Shown in pieces: positions 1 to 8,954 of a DNA stretch of 64,000 nt; the first letter of the stretch is position 1; every line of letters begins with the position of its first letter. A model generated the notes under the pieces. That model ran no database searches, was not told where the DNA came from, and worked only from the letters and a program-made list of their open reading frames with translations. Position numbers and translations under genes: made by a program. The stretch spans positions 434,001 to 498,000 of the forward strand of contig NZ_FOUU01000001.1 of the NCBI RefSeq assembly GCF_900114975.1, read 5' to 3'. Source of the DNA: Thermodesulforhabdus norvegica (GTDB taxonomy: Bacteria; Desulfobacterota; Syntrophobacteria; Syntrophobacterales; Thermodesulforhabdaceae).

Positions 1-402
1 GTAAGGCAAGCCTTCAGAAGGGATTACTCCTAAACCATCAATAGGGCGTCCCATGGCATCAATAACGCGACCCACAAAGGCGTCGGAAACTCTGATAACG
101 TCAGAAGCCTCAAACCGCCTCACCAAGCAACCCGGCCGAATTCCCCGCAGAGGCGATAAAGGGCTGAGCTTCATTCGCTTATTCTCAAACCCCACAACCT
201 CGCCCACTATTGGGTCAGAACCGTTTGCGGTAGAGATAGAACATAATTCTCCCAGTGCGCACCTCAATCCCTCAACCTCTATGAGATTACCGACGACCCT
301 GACCACCTTACCGTATTTGACAAAAGGCGGTTTCTCATCGAAAAACGGCAATAGATCGTACAGACCAAGGTAATCGGTATTTCCCGACCTTGTACCCGTC
401 AT
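1..402 (-). CDS. fliI: flagellar export ATPase FliI, N-terminal part (cut by window edge)
   Basis: The first 134 codons of a gene that continues beyond the left edge. The product matches the N-terminal beta-barrel and start of the catalytic region of FliI: it has the run PLSPLRGIRPGCLVRR followed by GRVIDAMGRPIDGLG, typical of flagellar/type III ATPases just before the Walker A loop, which lies outside the window. FliI energises export of flagellar subunits at the base of the basal body. The ATG at 402 starts one base after the fliH stop, so translation is probably coupled. It is the last visible gene of the flgBC-fliEFGHI operon. The identification rests on the motif run and on the position directly after fliH. 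Confidence 0.9.
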   Translation of the reverse strand, partial: MTGTRSGNTDYLGLYDLLPFFDEKPPFVKYGKVVRVVGNLIEVEGLRCALGELCSISTANGSDPIVGEVVGFENKRMKLSPLSPLRGIRPGCLVRRFEASDVIRVSDAFVGRVIDAMGRPIDGLGVIPSEGLPY

Positions 403-403
403 T

Positions 404-1207
404 TCAAACTCTCACCCTGGCCAGGATGTCCTTCTTTAGTTCTTCAAGGCACATTTCAAGATCCGCATCAATAAGCTCTACTTCACTTTCCACTCTGCAA
501 CTTCCTCTGGGGAGCTGATCATCGGCCTTCAGTTTTATCGTCCGATCCTGTAGAGCCGCCCAGTCTTCCAGGTCCGCAGCTATACGGAGAGCTGCCAGGT
601 CGTCAGGATTAAGGTAAACCGTAATCAGAGACGTTTCGTCTAATCTGGCAATCAATTTATTAAGCATTTCAAGAAACAACTGGGGATGTGATGTCAGTTC
701 TGCCTGAACAATGCTTTTTGCTATCTTAAAAGCCGCTTCTATCAGCCAATCTCTGTAATCGTTCAGAATTCTGGCAGGCACATTTCTTATTTCCCAAAGA
801 ATATCTTCGACCTCGCCTAGTTTCTCTTTCGCCTCCTTCAATCCTTCATCGTATCCTTTGCCGTACCCATCTTTCCACCCTTCTTCATAAGCCCTCTGTC
901 TTATGGCTTCAGCATCTTTCTCTGCTTTCGCCACAATATCTTTTATGATCTCATCCACCGAAGGAGCATTAAGAGGCTCAATGGAATCAGTGGAAACATT
1001 CTCATGGGAAGATCCTGACTTTTCAGTAAACCGTCCCTGTGCCGAATCTGGAAGGCTTTCATCAAAACTTTCAAAGCTAACCGACTGTACCCGTTCTTCC
1101 GGACCATGGAAGTCGGCTCCATGCTCCAGATCCTCAAACTGGACACTCTGAACTTCCACAACTCCATCGACCTGCTTAATAACAACTTTCTGTTTATACG
1201 AAGGCAT
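404..1207 (-). CDS. fliH: flagellar assembly protein FliH
   Basis: About 267 residues. FliH binds and restrains the FliI ATPase and links it to the export gate and C-ring. The sequence shows an acidic, low-complexity N-terminal third, then a helical region with FliH-type GxxxG repeats (EEGWKDGYGKGYDEG), and a C-terminal V-ATPase subunit-E-like domain (about residues 150-260). I chose the ATG at 1207 because GGAGAAGG lies just upstream. A TTG at 1228 would add seven residues but has no clear ribosome site. The gene overlaps the end of fliG by 14 bases and ends one base before fliI, which suggests translational coupling in one operon. Confidence 0.9.
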   Translation of the reverse strand: MPSYKQKVVIKQVDGVVEVQSVQFEDLEHGADFHGPEERVQSVSFESFDESLPDSAQGRFTEKSGSSHENVSTDSIEPLNAPSVDEIIKDIVAKAEKDAEAIRQRAYEEGWKDGYGKGYDEGLKEAKEKLGEVEDILWEIRNVPARILNDYRDWLIEAAFKIAKSIVQAELTSHPQLFLEMLNKLIARLDETSLITVYLNPDDLAALRIAADLEDWAALQDRTIKLKADDQLPRGSCRVESEVELIDADLEMCLEELKKDILARVRV

Positions 1208-2210
1208 CTCCACCTTCTCCGCTAACAAGCACTATACGGCCTTCTCGCTCCAGACGACGGGTAACTTCCAGGATCCGCTGCTGGGCCTCCTCCACTTCAC
1301 TAAGGCGCACAGGACCCAGCACGGCCAGATCTTCTTCCAGCATCTGAGCCGCGCGTTTCGAAAGGTTTTTAAAGATCTTTTGCTTCAGGTCTTCCGACGC
1401 AGTCTTCAATGCAATAACCAGATCTTTATTATCAACCTCTTTAAGTAATTCTCTGATCCCCTGATCAGGCACGGCCACAAGATCTTCAAAAACGAACATT
1501 AGCTTGCGAACCTTCTCTGCTAACTCCGCATCTGCTTCCTCCAGGGCCTGCAACACCCTATCGGCAGTCCTTCGGTCGCATCGGTTAAGTATTTCCGCAG
1601 CTCTTTGTACCCCGCCCAGCACCTGATGCAGTTCTCCCATGGACAATAATTCCTGCTCCAGAGCTTCATCCACTTCCTTGATGACGTCAGACGGTATGGT
1701 GTCGAGGGAAGTAATCCTGGTTATAACCTCGAACTGCAAAGGTTCGGGCAGGTAAGAAAGCACCTGAGACGCCTTCTCTTCACCAAGATGAACTATGACC
1801 AAGGCAACCGTTTGAGGATGCTCCGTTTTAAGGAAATTGGCCAGCACTCTGGCGTCCATGTCCCTTAGATTTTTAAAAGGAACTTTTTCCTTTTCTTTCT
1901 CAATGGATTTGAAAACCTCAGATGCCTTGTCCGATCCAATTGCCGAAGGCAGCAGTCTTTTCAGGTATTCATCGCCCGTAACCAAAAGGGCTTCTTCGTC
2001 CTGAAATTGAGCATTGAATTCCTTCAGAACCTCCTCGGTCACCTTCCTGTCAATGTGTCTCAGGTTACTCATCTCGAGACCAAGCTTCTTTATCTCTTCC
2101 GTTTTTAAGTGCTTCAGCACCTGAGAAGCCACCTGCTCTCCCAGGCTTAACAATACGAGAGCCGCCTTTTGTACACCCGAAAGCTGTTTATCTTTCTTTT
2201 TCTCCGCCAT
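1194..2210 (-). CDS. fliG: flagellar motor switch protein FliG
   Basis: 338 residues, the usual FliG length. FliG forms the upper part of the C-ring, contacts FliF, and its C-terminal charged ridge interacts with the MotA stator to generate torque. The product has the FliG N-terminal domain (LSGVQKAALVLLSLGEQVAS), the middle domain with EHPQTVALVIVHL, and the C-terminal domain with VPDQGIRELLKEVDNKDLVIALK, which holds the conserved charged torque residues. It starts nine bases after the fliF stop and overlaps fliH by 14 bases. Confidence 0.97.
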   Translation of the reverse strand: MAEKKKDKQLSGVQKAALVLLSLGEQVASQVLKHLKTEEIKKLGLEMSNLRHIDRKVTEEVLKEFNAQFQDEEALLVTGDEYLKRLLPSAIGSDKASEVFKSIEKEKEKVPFKNLRDMDARVLANFLKTEHPQTVALVIVHLGEEKASQVLSYLPEPLQFEVITRITSLDTIPSDVIKEVDEALEQELLSMGELHQVLGGVQRAAEILNRCDRRTADRVLQALEEADAELAEKVRKLMFVFEDLVAVPDQGIRELLKEVDNKDLVIALKTASEDLKQKIFKNLSKRAAQMLEEDLAVLGPVRLSEVEEAQQRILEVTRRLEREGRIVLVSGEGGDAFV

Positions 2211-2219
2211 TGCCTACCT

Positions 2220-3812
2220 TCAGGCCTCCTCTTCATGAAGCCATGCTCTGATTATCTCGGCCGCTTTCTCCGGCCTTTCCTGAACGAAGAGAGCAGCCTG
2301 CTGTCTTGGTGTAAGGGCCTTTTTCATCGCTTCAAGCTCTGCCATCTCTTCTTCAGTGGGCGGAAGTGCCTTGGGCTGAACCTCAACGGGAATCTTCTCC
2401 AGCTTTTTAATAAGGGGGCGTACCACGAATAACAGAACCAAAAGGGCCAGGAGGACGTTCACTATAAGCCTCCTATGCTCTTTCAACATAGCAAGCCACC
2501 ATCGGGTAGGCGCCGGTTTGGGCGCAATCTCTTCTGCAAAAGGAATATTGGATACGGTAATTTCATCTCCTCGATCGGGATTATATCCCACAGCATTTTT
2601 CACGATACTTTCTATCGCTTTTAATTCATCTTCACTACGCCCTACAAAAACTTTTTTTATCACATTATCCGCCGTCTTTTCTTCTTTATAAGGCCCGTCC
2701 ACCACAACGGCAACCGTAAGTCTTTTGATTGCCCCCGGGGCATAAACAACCCTTCTAAGGGTTTTATTTATTTCATAGTTTGTAATATCCTGTTGTCTCT
2801 CAAAAATTTGGGTTGACTCTCCTTCACCGCCTTGAGGTGGTTTACTTACAAGCAATTTGCTTTCCACGTTAATGGGAACATCGGGATTGCCTTTAGGGCC
2901 TCCCGGCTCCTGGTTTGATCTCTCTATCATCCTTTGCTGACTTCTCACGGCAGTAGTATCCGGGTCGAAAAGTTCCTCTGTTACATGAACCTCGCTGAAA
3001 TCCACGTCGGCGGAAACCCTAACTATCACATCGTTTGCGCCCAGAACGGATGCCAGCATCGATTGAGCTTTGCGCTCCAGGGCTTCCTCAATCTTTTCTT
3101 TGTAACTTAATTGCAACTCAGAAAGTTCAAAGGACCTATCAATGCTGTCTTTTTTGTAAAGAACCCGACCATCGGTGCTCACGATGGTTACATGATCCTC
3201 TGTAAGTCCCTTTACAGACGAAGAAACCAGATGAACCATGCCCTGGAGATCTCGACTTGTTAGCTGTTGCCCTTCTTTCACACGTATAACGATTGCAGCA
3301 CTGGGCGGTTTTTGGTCTTCGACAAAGAGGGTTTCTTCAGGAATAACAAGATGTACCCGCGCTTCTTCAATTTTATCCATGGCGGCGATTGTTCTGGCCA
3401 GCTCACCCTGTAGCGCTCTCTGATAATTAACCCTCTGAACAAACTCCGTGGCTCCGAGTCTCTGTTCATCAAATATTTCAAAACCAACCCCCGTTCCTCT
3501 GGGAATTCCTTCACGAGCAAGGGCCAGCCTAACCTCGTACAGGCGATCTTTCGGAACGAATATCCTGTCTCCCTCTATCCTGTAAGGCACCTTTTGCTGC
3601 TTTAATTGTTCCACCACCAGAGCCATATCCCGTTCGTTCATTCTGCCGTAAAGAAGGGCTAATTCAGGACGGTTGATCTGGTAGAAAACGAAGGCCGTGC
3701 TGAAAGTGACGGCAAGGAAAGTGCCTACGACGAGAATTTTGACAGGAGTAGTGAGATTCCTAAAGGCCTGAGCAAGCCCTTTAAGCCTCAGCATTATTCT
3801 ATCCAGGGCCAT
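2220..3812 (-). CDS. fliF: flagellar MS-ring protein FliF
   Basis: 530 residues. FliF builds the MS ring in the inner membrane, the base on which the rotor and export apparatus assemble. A transmembrane helix lies near residues 25-45 and a second near residue 440 (NVLLALLVLLFVVRPLI). Between them is the large periplasmic region with the secretin-like ring-building motifs (ALAREGIPRGTGVGFEIFD, ARVHLVIPEETLF). The cytoplasmic tail after the second helix is the FliG-binding part. Flanked closely by fliE and fliG on the same strand. Confidence 0.97.
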   Translation of the reverse strand: MALDRIMLRLKGLAQAFRNLTTPVKILVVGTFLAVTFSTAFVFYQINRPELALLYGRMNERDMALVVEQLKQQKVPYRIEGDRIFVPKDRLYEVRLALAREGIPRGTGVGFEIFDEQRLGATEFVQRVNYQRALQGELARTIAAMDKIEEARVHLVIPEETLFVEDQKPPSAAIVIRVKEGQQLTSRDLQGMVHLVSSSVKGLTEDHVTIVSTDGRVLYKKDSIDRSFELSELQLSYKEKIEEALERKAQSMLASVLGANDVIVRVSADVDFSEVHVTEELFDPDTTAVRSQQRMIERSNQEPGGPKGNPDVPINVESKLLVSKPPQGGEGESTQIFERQQDITNYEINKTLRRVVYAPGAIKRLTVAVVVDGPYKEEKTADNVIKKVFVGRSEDELKAIESIVKNAVGYNPDRGDEITVSNIPFAEEIAPKPAPTRWWLAMLKEHRRLIVNVLLALLVLLFVVRPLIKKLEKIPVEVQPKALPPTEEEMAELEAMKKALTPRQQAALFVQERPEKAAEIIRAWLHEEEA

Positions 3813-3822
3813 AGTCTATCCC

Positions 3823-4116
3823 TCAGAACTGCATCCTCATGATTTCACGATAGGCTTCCAGGGCCTTATTTCGAACCTCAATAAAAAGCCTCAGGCTTAT
3901 TTCTGCTTCCTGCAACCTTATCATTGCTTCGTGTATGTCCTCGGCTCCCTGAATAGCCCCTTTTTCCATGGCCCTGTCGGCCGCCTTCTGGAATGCATCA
4001 ACTTCTTCAATTCGATCTTTCAAAGCCTCCCAAAAAGACTCCCTCTTCGAAGGCTCTGAGACCTCTGCGTTGCTTTTCGTTGGCTCCAAAATACCGTCAA
4101 CCCTTACGACCTTCAT
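3823..4116 (-). CDS. fliE: flagellar hook-basal body protein FliE
   Basis: 97 residues, normal for FliE, which joins the MS ring to the proximal rod and is the first exported rod component. The conserved C-terminal half is present (EDIHEAMIRLQEAEISLRLF ending in YREIMRMQF). The N-terminal 40 residues are variable and look disordered. It lies ten bases upstream of fliF in the same operon, the usual order in this type of flagellar cluster. Confidence 0.93.
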   Translation of the reverse strand: MKVVRVDGILEPTKSNAEVSEPSKRESFWEALKDRIEEVDAFQKAADRAMEKGAIQGAEDIHEAMIRLQEAEISLRLFIEVRNKALEAYREIMRMQF

Positions 4117-4137
4117 GGATTACCCCTCCCTAAGAAT

Positions 4138-4572
4138 CTACCGGCCCATTTCCAGTGCCTTCAAGGCCATCTGACGTGAGGTATCCACAACGGTCATGTT
4201 GGCTTCGTAGGCTCTGGCCGCCTCCAGCAAATTGGCCATCTCCTCAACGGGATTGATATTGGGAAAGAGGACAAAACCTTCATCATTGGCGTCAGGATGA
4301 GACGGATCATAAACACGGCGGAAATCTCGACCATCGGGAACGACATCGACCACTTTTACCCCATAGTAATCATTCTCCTTTTGAAGAACATTCCTAAATC
4401 CCCCGTCTTCAAGGGAGGATGCCTCAAAAATCACCGTTCTCCTTTTGTAAGGCTGACCGTCATCTGTACGGGTTGTATTAGCATTTGCCAGGTTAGAAGC
4501 CACGACGGTCATCCATATCCTGTTAGCCTTCAGTCCTGAAGCACTTATCCTGAAAATTTTTTCCAGGTTCAT
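4138..4572 (-). CDS. flgC: flagellar basal-body rod protein FlgC
   Basis: 144 residues, a proximal rod subunit exported through the flagellar apparatus. The N-terminus has the rod/hook family signature (ASGLKANRIWMTVVASNLANANTT) and the C-terminus the matching helix (NLLEAARAYEANMTVVDTSRQMALKALEMG). These two helices pack together in the rod. It begins three bases after the flgB stop and is followed by fliE. Confidence 0.96.
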   Translation of the reverse strand: MNLEKIFRISASGLKANRIWMTVVASNLANANTTRTDDGQPYKRRTVIFEASSLEDGGFRNVLQKENDYYGVKVVDVVPDGRDFRRVYDPSHPDANDEGFVLFPNINPVEEMANLLEAARAYEANMTVVDTSRQMALKALEMGR

Positions 4573-4574
4573 GG

Positions 4575-4976
4575 TTACCTACTCCCTTCGGTGAGTGCCA
4601 TTTTTAACAGAGAAAATTTCTTTATGAGCATCGTCACGATAAATTGATACTCAACGTTGTTTTTCATAAGCTTCGCCATTTCTGTCTCAAAATCCACAGG
4701 ACCGGTTTCAACAACTCTGACATCAGAACCGCTCTGGACGATAACATCTTCAGGATTCGGAGGCTTGATATGTTTTTCGTCGGAAGTTACCATAGAAATC
4801 CTGGGTTCCATTGCTTCTTCAAGAACCCTCTCAAAAGAAAGATCTCTGGCCACATATCCGGGAGTATCAATGTTGGCAATGTTCGAAGCTATGAGCTCCT
4901 GGCGTCTTGCATTAAGAGTCAGCCTATCTTCCATCAATGCCACCGTTCTGTCAAAAATACCCGTAACCTCTTTCAT
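4575..4976 (-). CDS. flgB: flagellar basal-body rod protein FlgB
   Basis: 133 residues from the ATG at 4976, a proximal rod subunit. The product has the rod signature (RRQELIASNIANIDTPGY) and the C-terminal helix region (NNVEYQFIVTMLIKKFSLLKMAL). A longer reading frame opens at 5075, but the start at 4976 is preferred: GGGGGTGAT lies just upstream, the family begins here, and the longer frame would run through the sigma-54 promoter at 5022-5038. First gene of the flgBC-fliEFGHI operon. Confidence 0.95.
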   Translation of the reverse strand: MKEVTGIFDRTVALMEDRLTLNARRQELIASNIANIDTPGYVARDLSFERVLEEAMEPRISMVTSDEKHIKPPNPEDVIVQSGSDVRVVETGPVDFETEMAKLMKNNVEYQFIVTMLIKKFSLLKMALTEGSR

Positions 4977-5021
4977 CCTATCACCCCCAACCAACCCACA
5001 GTTTTCGTTGCCAGATACACC

Positions 5022-5038
5022 AAGCAAAAGAAGTGCCA
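5022..5038 (-). promoter_or_regulatory. sigma-54 promoter of the flgB operon
   Basis: On the minus strand this reads TGGCACTTCTTTTGCTT, a close match to the -24/-12 consensus TGGCAC-N5-TTGC, with exactly ten bases between GG and GC. Transcription would start near 5012, about 36 bases before the flgB start at 4976. The gene upstream on the same strand encodes a sigma-54 activator, which fits control of early and middle flagellar genes by FleQ-type proteins. Confidence 0.82.
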
Positions 5039-5193
5039 CAGAAGAACATCGAATAGACCGAAAACCCGTAGTCAAAGCCGGGAATAGATTTGAACGGAGG
5101 TCAAGCCTTAATTTTTGAGTGTCCTGAATATCGGGTCTGGCAAAAACTTACTTCAGAAGATCGGTCTCAGCTAAACCGTCCTATCGGAAGTTT

Positions 5194-6498
5194 TTATAAA
5201 AGGCCCTGTTGTCGATATTCTCTCAGCTTATTTCTTAAGGTTCGAACCGTAATTCCCAGTATCTCTGCGGCCTTCGTCCGATTTCCGTTGGATACTTCAA
5301 GGGCCCTGAAAATCATCTCTCTTTCCATTTCCCGTATGGGCATAAGAGGCACCAGAGATCCTTCGGATTCAAGGTTATCAAATACGATCTCCGATGGGCC
5401 TATTTCGCTGCCCGATCTCAACAATATCGCCCGATGAATAACATTTTCCAGTTCTCTCACATTGCCGGGCCAGGAGTGTTGCAGTAGTTTCCTTTCGGCC
5501 TCAGGGGTCAGGTTTCTTTCGGACATATTGTAAGCCCTGCAAAACTTTTGAACGAAGTGGCGGGCGAGAGGAATTATGTCTTCTACCCTCTCTCGCAACG
5601 GCGGAATTTTTAAAGGAATTACATTCAGTCTGTAATAGAGGTCTTTGCGAAACTTTCCTTCCCTGACCTGCTCCTCAACCGAAATATTAGTCGTCGCAAT
5701 AATCCGCACATTGACCTTAACCGGCTTTTTGCCACCGATCCTGTCAATTTCACCTTCCTGGATAACCCTCAGCAGCTTTGCCTGCAGATGGATGGGAATT
5801 TCGGTAACCTCGTCCAGTAAAAGCGTTCCGCCATGAGCAAGCTCAAATTTCCCGGCCTTTTGACGCGTGGCGCCGGTAAAAGCGCCTCGTTCGAAGCCGA
5901 ACAACTCGCTTTCCATAAGGCTTTCAGGAATGGCAGCACAGTTTACGGCAACAAAGGGACCTTTTGACCTGCTGCTACGCGCATGAATAAACCTGGCAAA
6001 GAGCTCCTTGCCCGTACCACTTTCCCCCTGAATGAAGACCGAAGCGTCACTCCGTGCTACCTGAAGAGCAATTTGCTTGAGCTGTTGCATGCGCGGACTT
6101 ACGGAGACGATGGGTCTCTCCACACTTTCATCTACGAGATCGGACTGGTTAAAGAAAGTATCCCGCAACCATTCTAAGGTGCTCAAAAAACGCTCTTCCG
6201 GTGTGGGCATTACCCAGAAATCATCCGCCCCGTTCTTCATAACATACACGGCTTCGTCAAAACTGGGTACATCCGTCAAAACTATGACATAGGGTTCCGG
6301 TGTCCTCGCCTTTATCTTCTGTAACACTTTGACGGTTTGCTCCGGATCGGAAAAAGATTTCAGAAAAACCACCAAAGCCCTGCCGTCCGGCAACGAAGGT
6401 ATCTGTGAGCCGACGCCTTCAGACCGGAAAACCTGCCAGCCGGCGGCTTTCATTGCTCCTTCGGGTATCTCAACCTGCCCGATCACGACGACTTCCAT
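5194..6498 (-). CDS. sigma-54-dependent activator, FleQ-like, with degenerate receiver domain
   Basis: 434 residues. The AAA+ domain (about residues 130-365) has Walker A GESGTGKELFARFIH, an intact GAFTGA loop for sigma-54 contact, and an arginine-rich sensor region. A Fis-type helix-turn-helix closes the protein (NRTKAAEILGITVRTLRNKL). The first 115 residues have the pattern of a response-regulator receiver but lack the acidic pair, the phosphoacceptor Asp and the conserved Lys, so phosphorylation is unlikely. This is the FleQ/FlrA-type layout. It sits directly upstream of the flgB sigma-54 promoter, and a role as flagellar master regulator is inferred from that position. Alternative: an NtrC-family regulator of other genes. 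Confidence 0.85.
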   Translation of the reverse strand: MEVVVIGQVEIPEGAMKAAGWQVFRSEGVGSQIPSLPDGRALVVFLKSFSDPEQTVKVLQKIKARTPEPYVIVLTDVPSFDEAVYVMKNGADDFWVMPTPEERFLSTLEWLRDTFFNQSDLVDESVERPIVSVSPRMQQLKQIALQVARSDASVFIQGESGTGKELFARFIHARSSRSKGPFVAVNCAAIPESLMESELFGFERGAFTGATRQKAGKFELAHGGTLLLDEVTEIPIHLQAKLLRVIQEGEIDRIGGKKPVKVNVRIIATTNISVEEQVREGKFRKDLYYRLNVIPLKIPPLRERVEDIIPLARHFVQKFCRAYNMSERNLTPEAERKLLQHSWPGNVRELENVIHRAILLRSGSEIGPSEIVFDNLESEGSLVPLMPIREMEREMIFRALEVSNGNRTKAAEILGITVRTLRNKLREYRQQGLL

Positions 6499-6516
6499 AT
6501 CACACCACCGAGGTCA

Positions 6517-8928
6517 TCATCTACTTTGATTGCCCGTAAGTTTCATAAAGGCAAGCTCCTGTTCGGCCACCTTTTTCCACAACGGGTCTTTGCACTTCGA
6601 AAGCTCTTGCAAAGTCAGTTCCGTTTCTTTCATGTCACCGTTACGTCTCTGAAGCGATGCGAGCAGGTATAAAGTCTGGCATCGAACCGGTTCATCAGAA
6701 GCCAGTTTTATCATTTCTCCGGCCACCTTAATGGCTTCATCAACCTTTCCGGCATTCCGATAGCACTCGAGTTTCTGAGAAAGGGCGGAATACTTCATGG
6801 AATCGGTAATGTCCTCTTTACCAAAAGCGATCTCATCGGCCAATCGCGAAACCAGGTCGCACCTTTTAAGAGCCCCTGCACACTGGAGATATAATAACGT
6901 CAACTCGGGCGATAAAGTCCCCAATCTGGTCAGACTTTCAAACTGCGCCAAGGCAGCGTTATAATCCCTGCGTTCCATGTAAATTCTTGCAAGCATCGTT
7001 AGCTTTTCTTTGAGATTTTCAGCCTCTTTCAACATTTGGGCATACTTTTCAGCTTTTTTTGCATCCCCCAGGAGGTACGCAATTCGTGCAATGGAAAGAT
7101 ACAAAGATTCCGATTTTTTACCGGAATCGACGAGCTTTTCATATAGAACCAGAGCCTGGGGATACATTTCGAGTTTTTCATAGCTTGATGCTATCGCTTC
7201 AAGAGCATCAATACTCCATTCTACATTTTCATCTGCAGTCTCGTATAAGGATGTGACCTTGCTGTACAATTTCTGCCTGAAGTTCTCGATGACGGCCTCA
7301 TTGAGGAGTTTGCTTTTCAACACCAGAAAATCGTCCACCGGAACCGAAGGCGGAACGGTCGACAGGAAGCGGTTCACAATATCCAGAGATTCCTCTATTT
7401 TCCCCTCTCGTCTTTTGAGATCAGCCCAGCGGAAGAAGGCAATTTCCTTCAAAGGAATGGGCAGATTCTTTTGTGAAAGATCCTGATAGATTGTCTCTGC
7501 CTGGAACCTCCCTCCCGTCCCTTTCTGCTCAAGATACTGAGCTTTTCTGAGTAATGTAATGTAAGCCCCTTCCGTATCCGGCATTTCCACGATGATTTTG
7601 TTCTGAAGCCTTTCTGCAAGCTCCATCTTGCCGCTCTGAAGCATTGATTCCGCAATCTCTGCCCAGACCATCGAGTTTTCCCGGGCCTGGTCGTCCAGGT
7701 TCAGATACCAGATAAGAAAATCCCGTGCCGATTGATAATCCCTCAGAGCAAAGAAAGCTTCGCCGATTAATTTGACGACATCCGGCTCTTCCAGGTAAAA
7801 GTCGGGTTTCAGTTCGAGAAGGGAGCCGAAATTTTTTAGAGCCTCCAAATAAGCCCCTGCTCCGGAAAGAGCTTCTCCCAGTAGAAAATGAAGTTCTGCC
7901 TCTTCATCAACCGGTGCTTCCAGTTCTAAGGCATCATTCAATATACTTACTGCCTCTATATATTCACCGTTTTTAATTTTTACCATTCCCAGGCCCTTCA
8001 AGGCGCATAACTTATCTCGATTTGTTGTTGCCTTCTTTTTCAACTCCTCGAACATGTCAGAAGCCCGTTTGGTAACTCCCAGAATAAAGTAAGTCCTTGC
8101 GGTCAGGCATTGAGCTTCAAGGGCTTTTTCGTGAGTGCTATCTGCAGAAATGGCTTCTCCAAAAAGCTGGATCATGTCGAAACCCACATCGGCTTCTCTG
8201 TCCCTGTTCATCTCGTAGAAAGAAAAAGCTTTGCCGTAAAGAGCATCAACTCTGTGAATTTCTCCGTTTTTTTGAAGGTAGCGATCAAACAGCACAAAGG
8301 CCCGTTTGTAATGTTTTTGTTCAAAAGCTCTTTTAGCTTCTTCATAAAAAGCCTCAACAAAAGGCACTATTCCGGATCTCTGCCCGATCGGTGGCGCAGT
8401 TTCAACAAAGCCTCTGGGCGGCGGGGAAGGTTCTTCCATCTTTTCTTCTATAAAAGGCATGGAAACTTCAGGGGCCTCTTTTTTGCCTTCCTGATCGGTC
8501 TTTTCAATCTTCGCAGAAAATAAGATATCGAGTATCAATCTATACTTTCCTGCGGAGGGTGGGACCGCGGGCAGAACCAGGCGTTCTACGTATTCGGGTT
8601 TTACGGAAAAGTCTATTTCAAGGCTTCCAGGCTGCCCTTTCCGGACCTGAAAGTCTTTGATGCCCGAAGGGAGCCGAAAATCCCTGAGCTTCTCCACCGT
8701 CGAAGATGACAGATTAAGTTCTTTAAAGCTTACTAACGCTCTATTGTGATCGGTGATAATTTCCTGGGGGAGCTCACCGCTCAGAACCAGAACAAGCCTG
8801 GTAATGCCGTCTTCAACCCGAAAAGAAACATCCTCCATGACGGCCGCTTTTGCACATTCAAAGGATGCAAAGGAGGCCGCAAGAAACAACAAGGGAAAAA
8901 GAAGAATCTTTCTTTTCATAAAAATCAT
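6517..8928 (-). CDS. exported TPR-repeat protein with AMIN-like N-terminal domain
   Basis: 803 residues. It begins with a hydrophobic signal segment (KILLFPLLFLAASFASFECA), so it is probably exported to the periplasm or outer membrane. Residues about 30-140 look like an AMIN-type beta domain (LVLVLSGELPQ...LILDILFSA), which in other proteins binds peptidoglycan or targets envelope machines. From about residue 190 to the end there are many tetratricopeptide-like helical pairs. No catalytic motif is visible. It lies between two sigma-54 activator genes, 18 bases upstream of the FleQ-like gene, so a role in assembling or anchoring the flagellum or another envelope structure is plausible but only inferred from context. 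Confidence 0.72.
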   Translation of the reverse strand: MIFMKRKILLFPLLFLAASFASFECAKAAVMEDVSFRVEDGITRLVLVLSGELPQEIITDHNRALVSFKELNLSSSTVEKLRDFRLPSGIKDFQVRKGQPGSLEIDFSVKPEYVERLVLPAVPPSAGKYRLILDILFSAKIEKTDQEGKKEAPEVSMPFIEEKMEEPSPPPRGFVETAPPIGQRSGIVPFVEAFYEEAKRAFEQKHYKRAFVLFDRYLQKNGEIHRVDALYGKAFSFYEMNRDREADVGFDMIQLFGEAISADSTHEKALEAQCLTARTYFILGVTKRASDMFEELKKKATTNRDKLCALKGLGMVKIKNGEYIEAVSILNDALELEAPVDEEAELHFLLGEALSGAGAYLEALKNFGSLLELKPDFYLEEPDVVKLIGEAFFALRDYQSARDFLIWYLNLDDQARENSMVWAEIAESMLQSGKMELAERLQNKIIVEMPDTEGAYITLLRKAQYLEQKGTGGRFQAETIYQDLSQKNLPIPLKEIAFFRWADLKRREGKIEESLDIVNRFLSTVPPSVPVDDFLVLKSKLLNEAVIENFRQKLYSKVTSLYETADENVEWSIDALEAIASSYEKLEMYPQALVLYEKLVDSGKKSESLYLSIARIAYLLGDAKKAEKYAQMLKEAENLKEKLTMLARIYMERRDYNAALAQFESLTRLGTLSPELTLLYLQCAGALKRCDLVSRLADEIAFGKEDITDSMKYSALSQKLECYRNAGKVDEAIKVAGEMIKLASDEPVRCQTLYLLASLQRRNGDMKETELTLQELSKCKDPLWKKVAEQELAFMKLTGNQSR

Positions 8929-8954
8929 TAAAAGATTCTCCAGAGCTCCGTTCG

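Noticed and set aside
53-373. Open plus-strand frame at the left edge
   Set aside because: It is the complement of the fliI gene, whose protein sequence is clearly recognisable on the minus strand and runs off the window.
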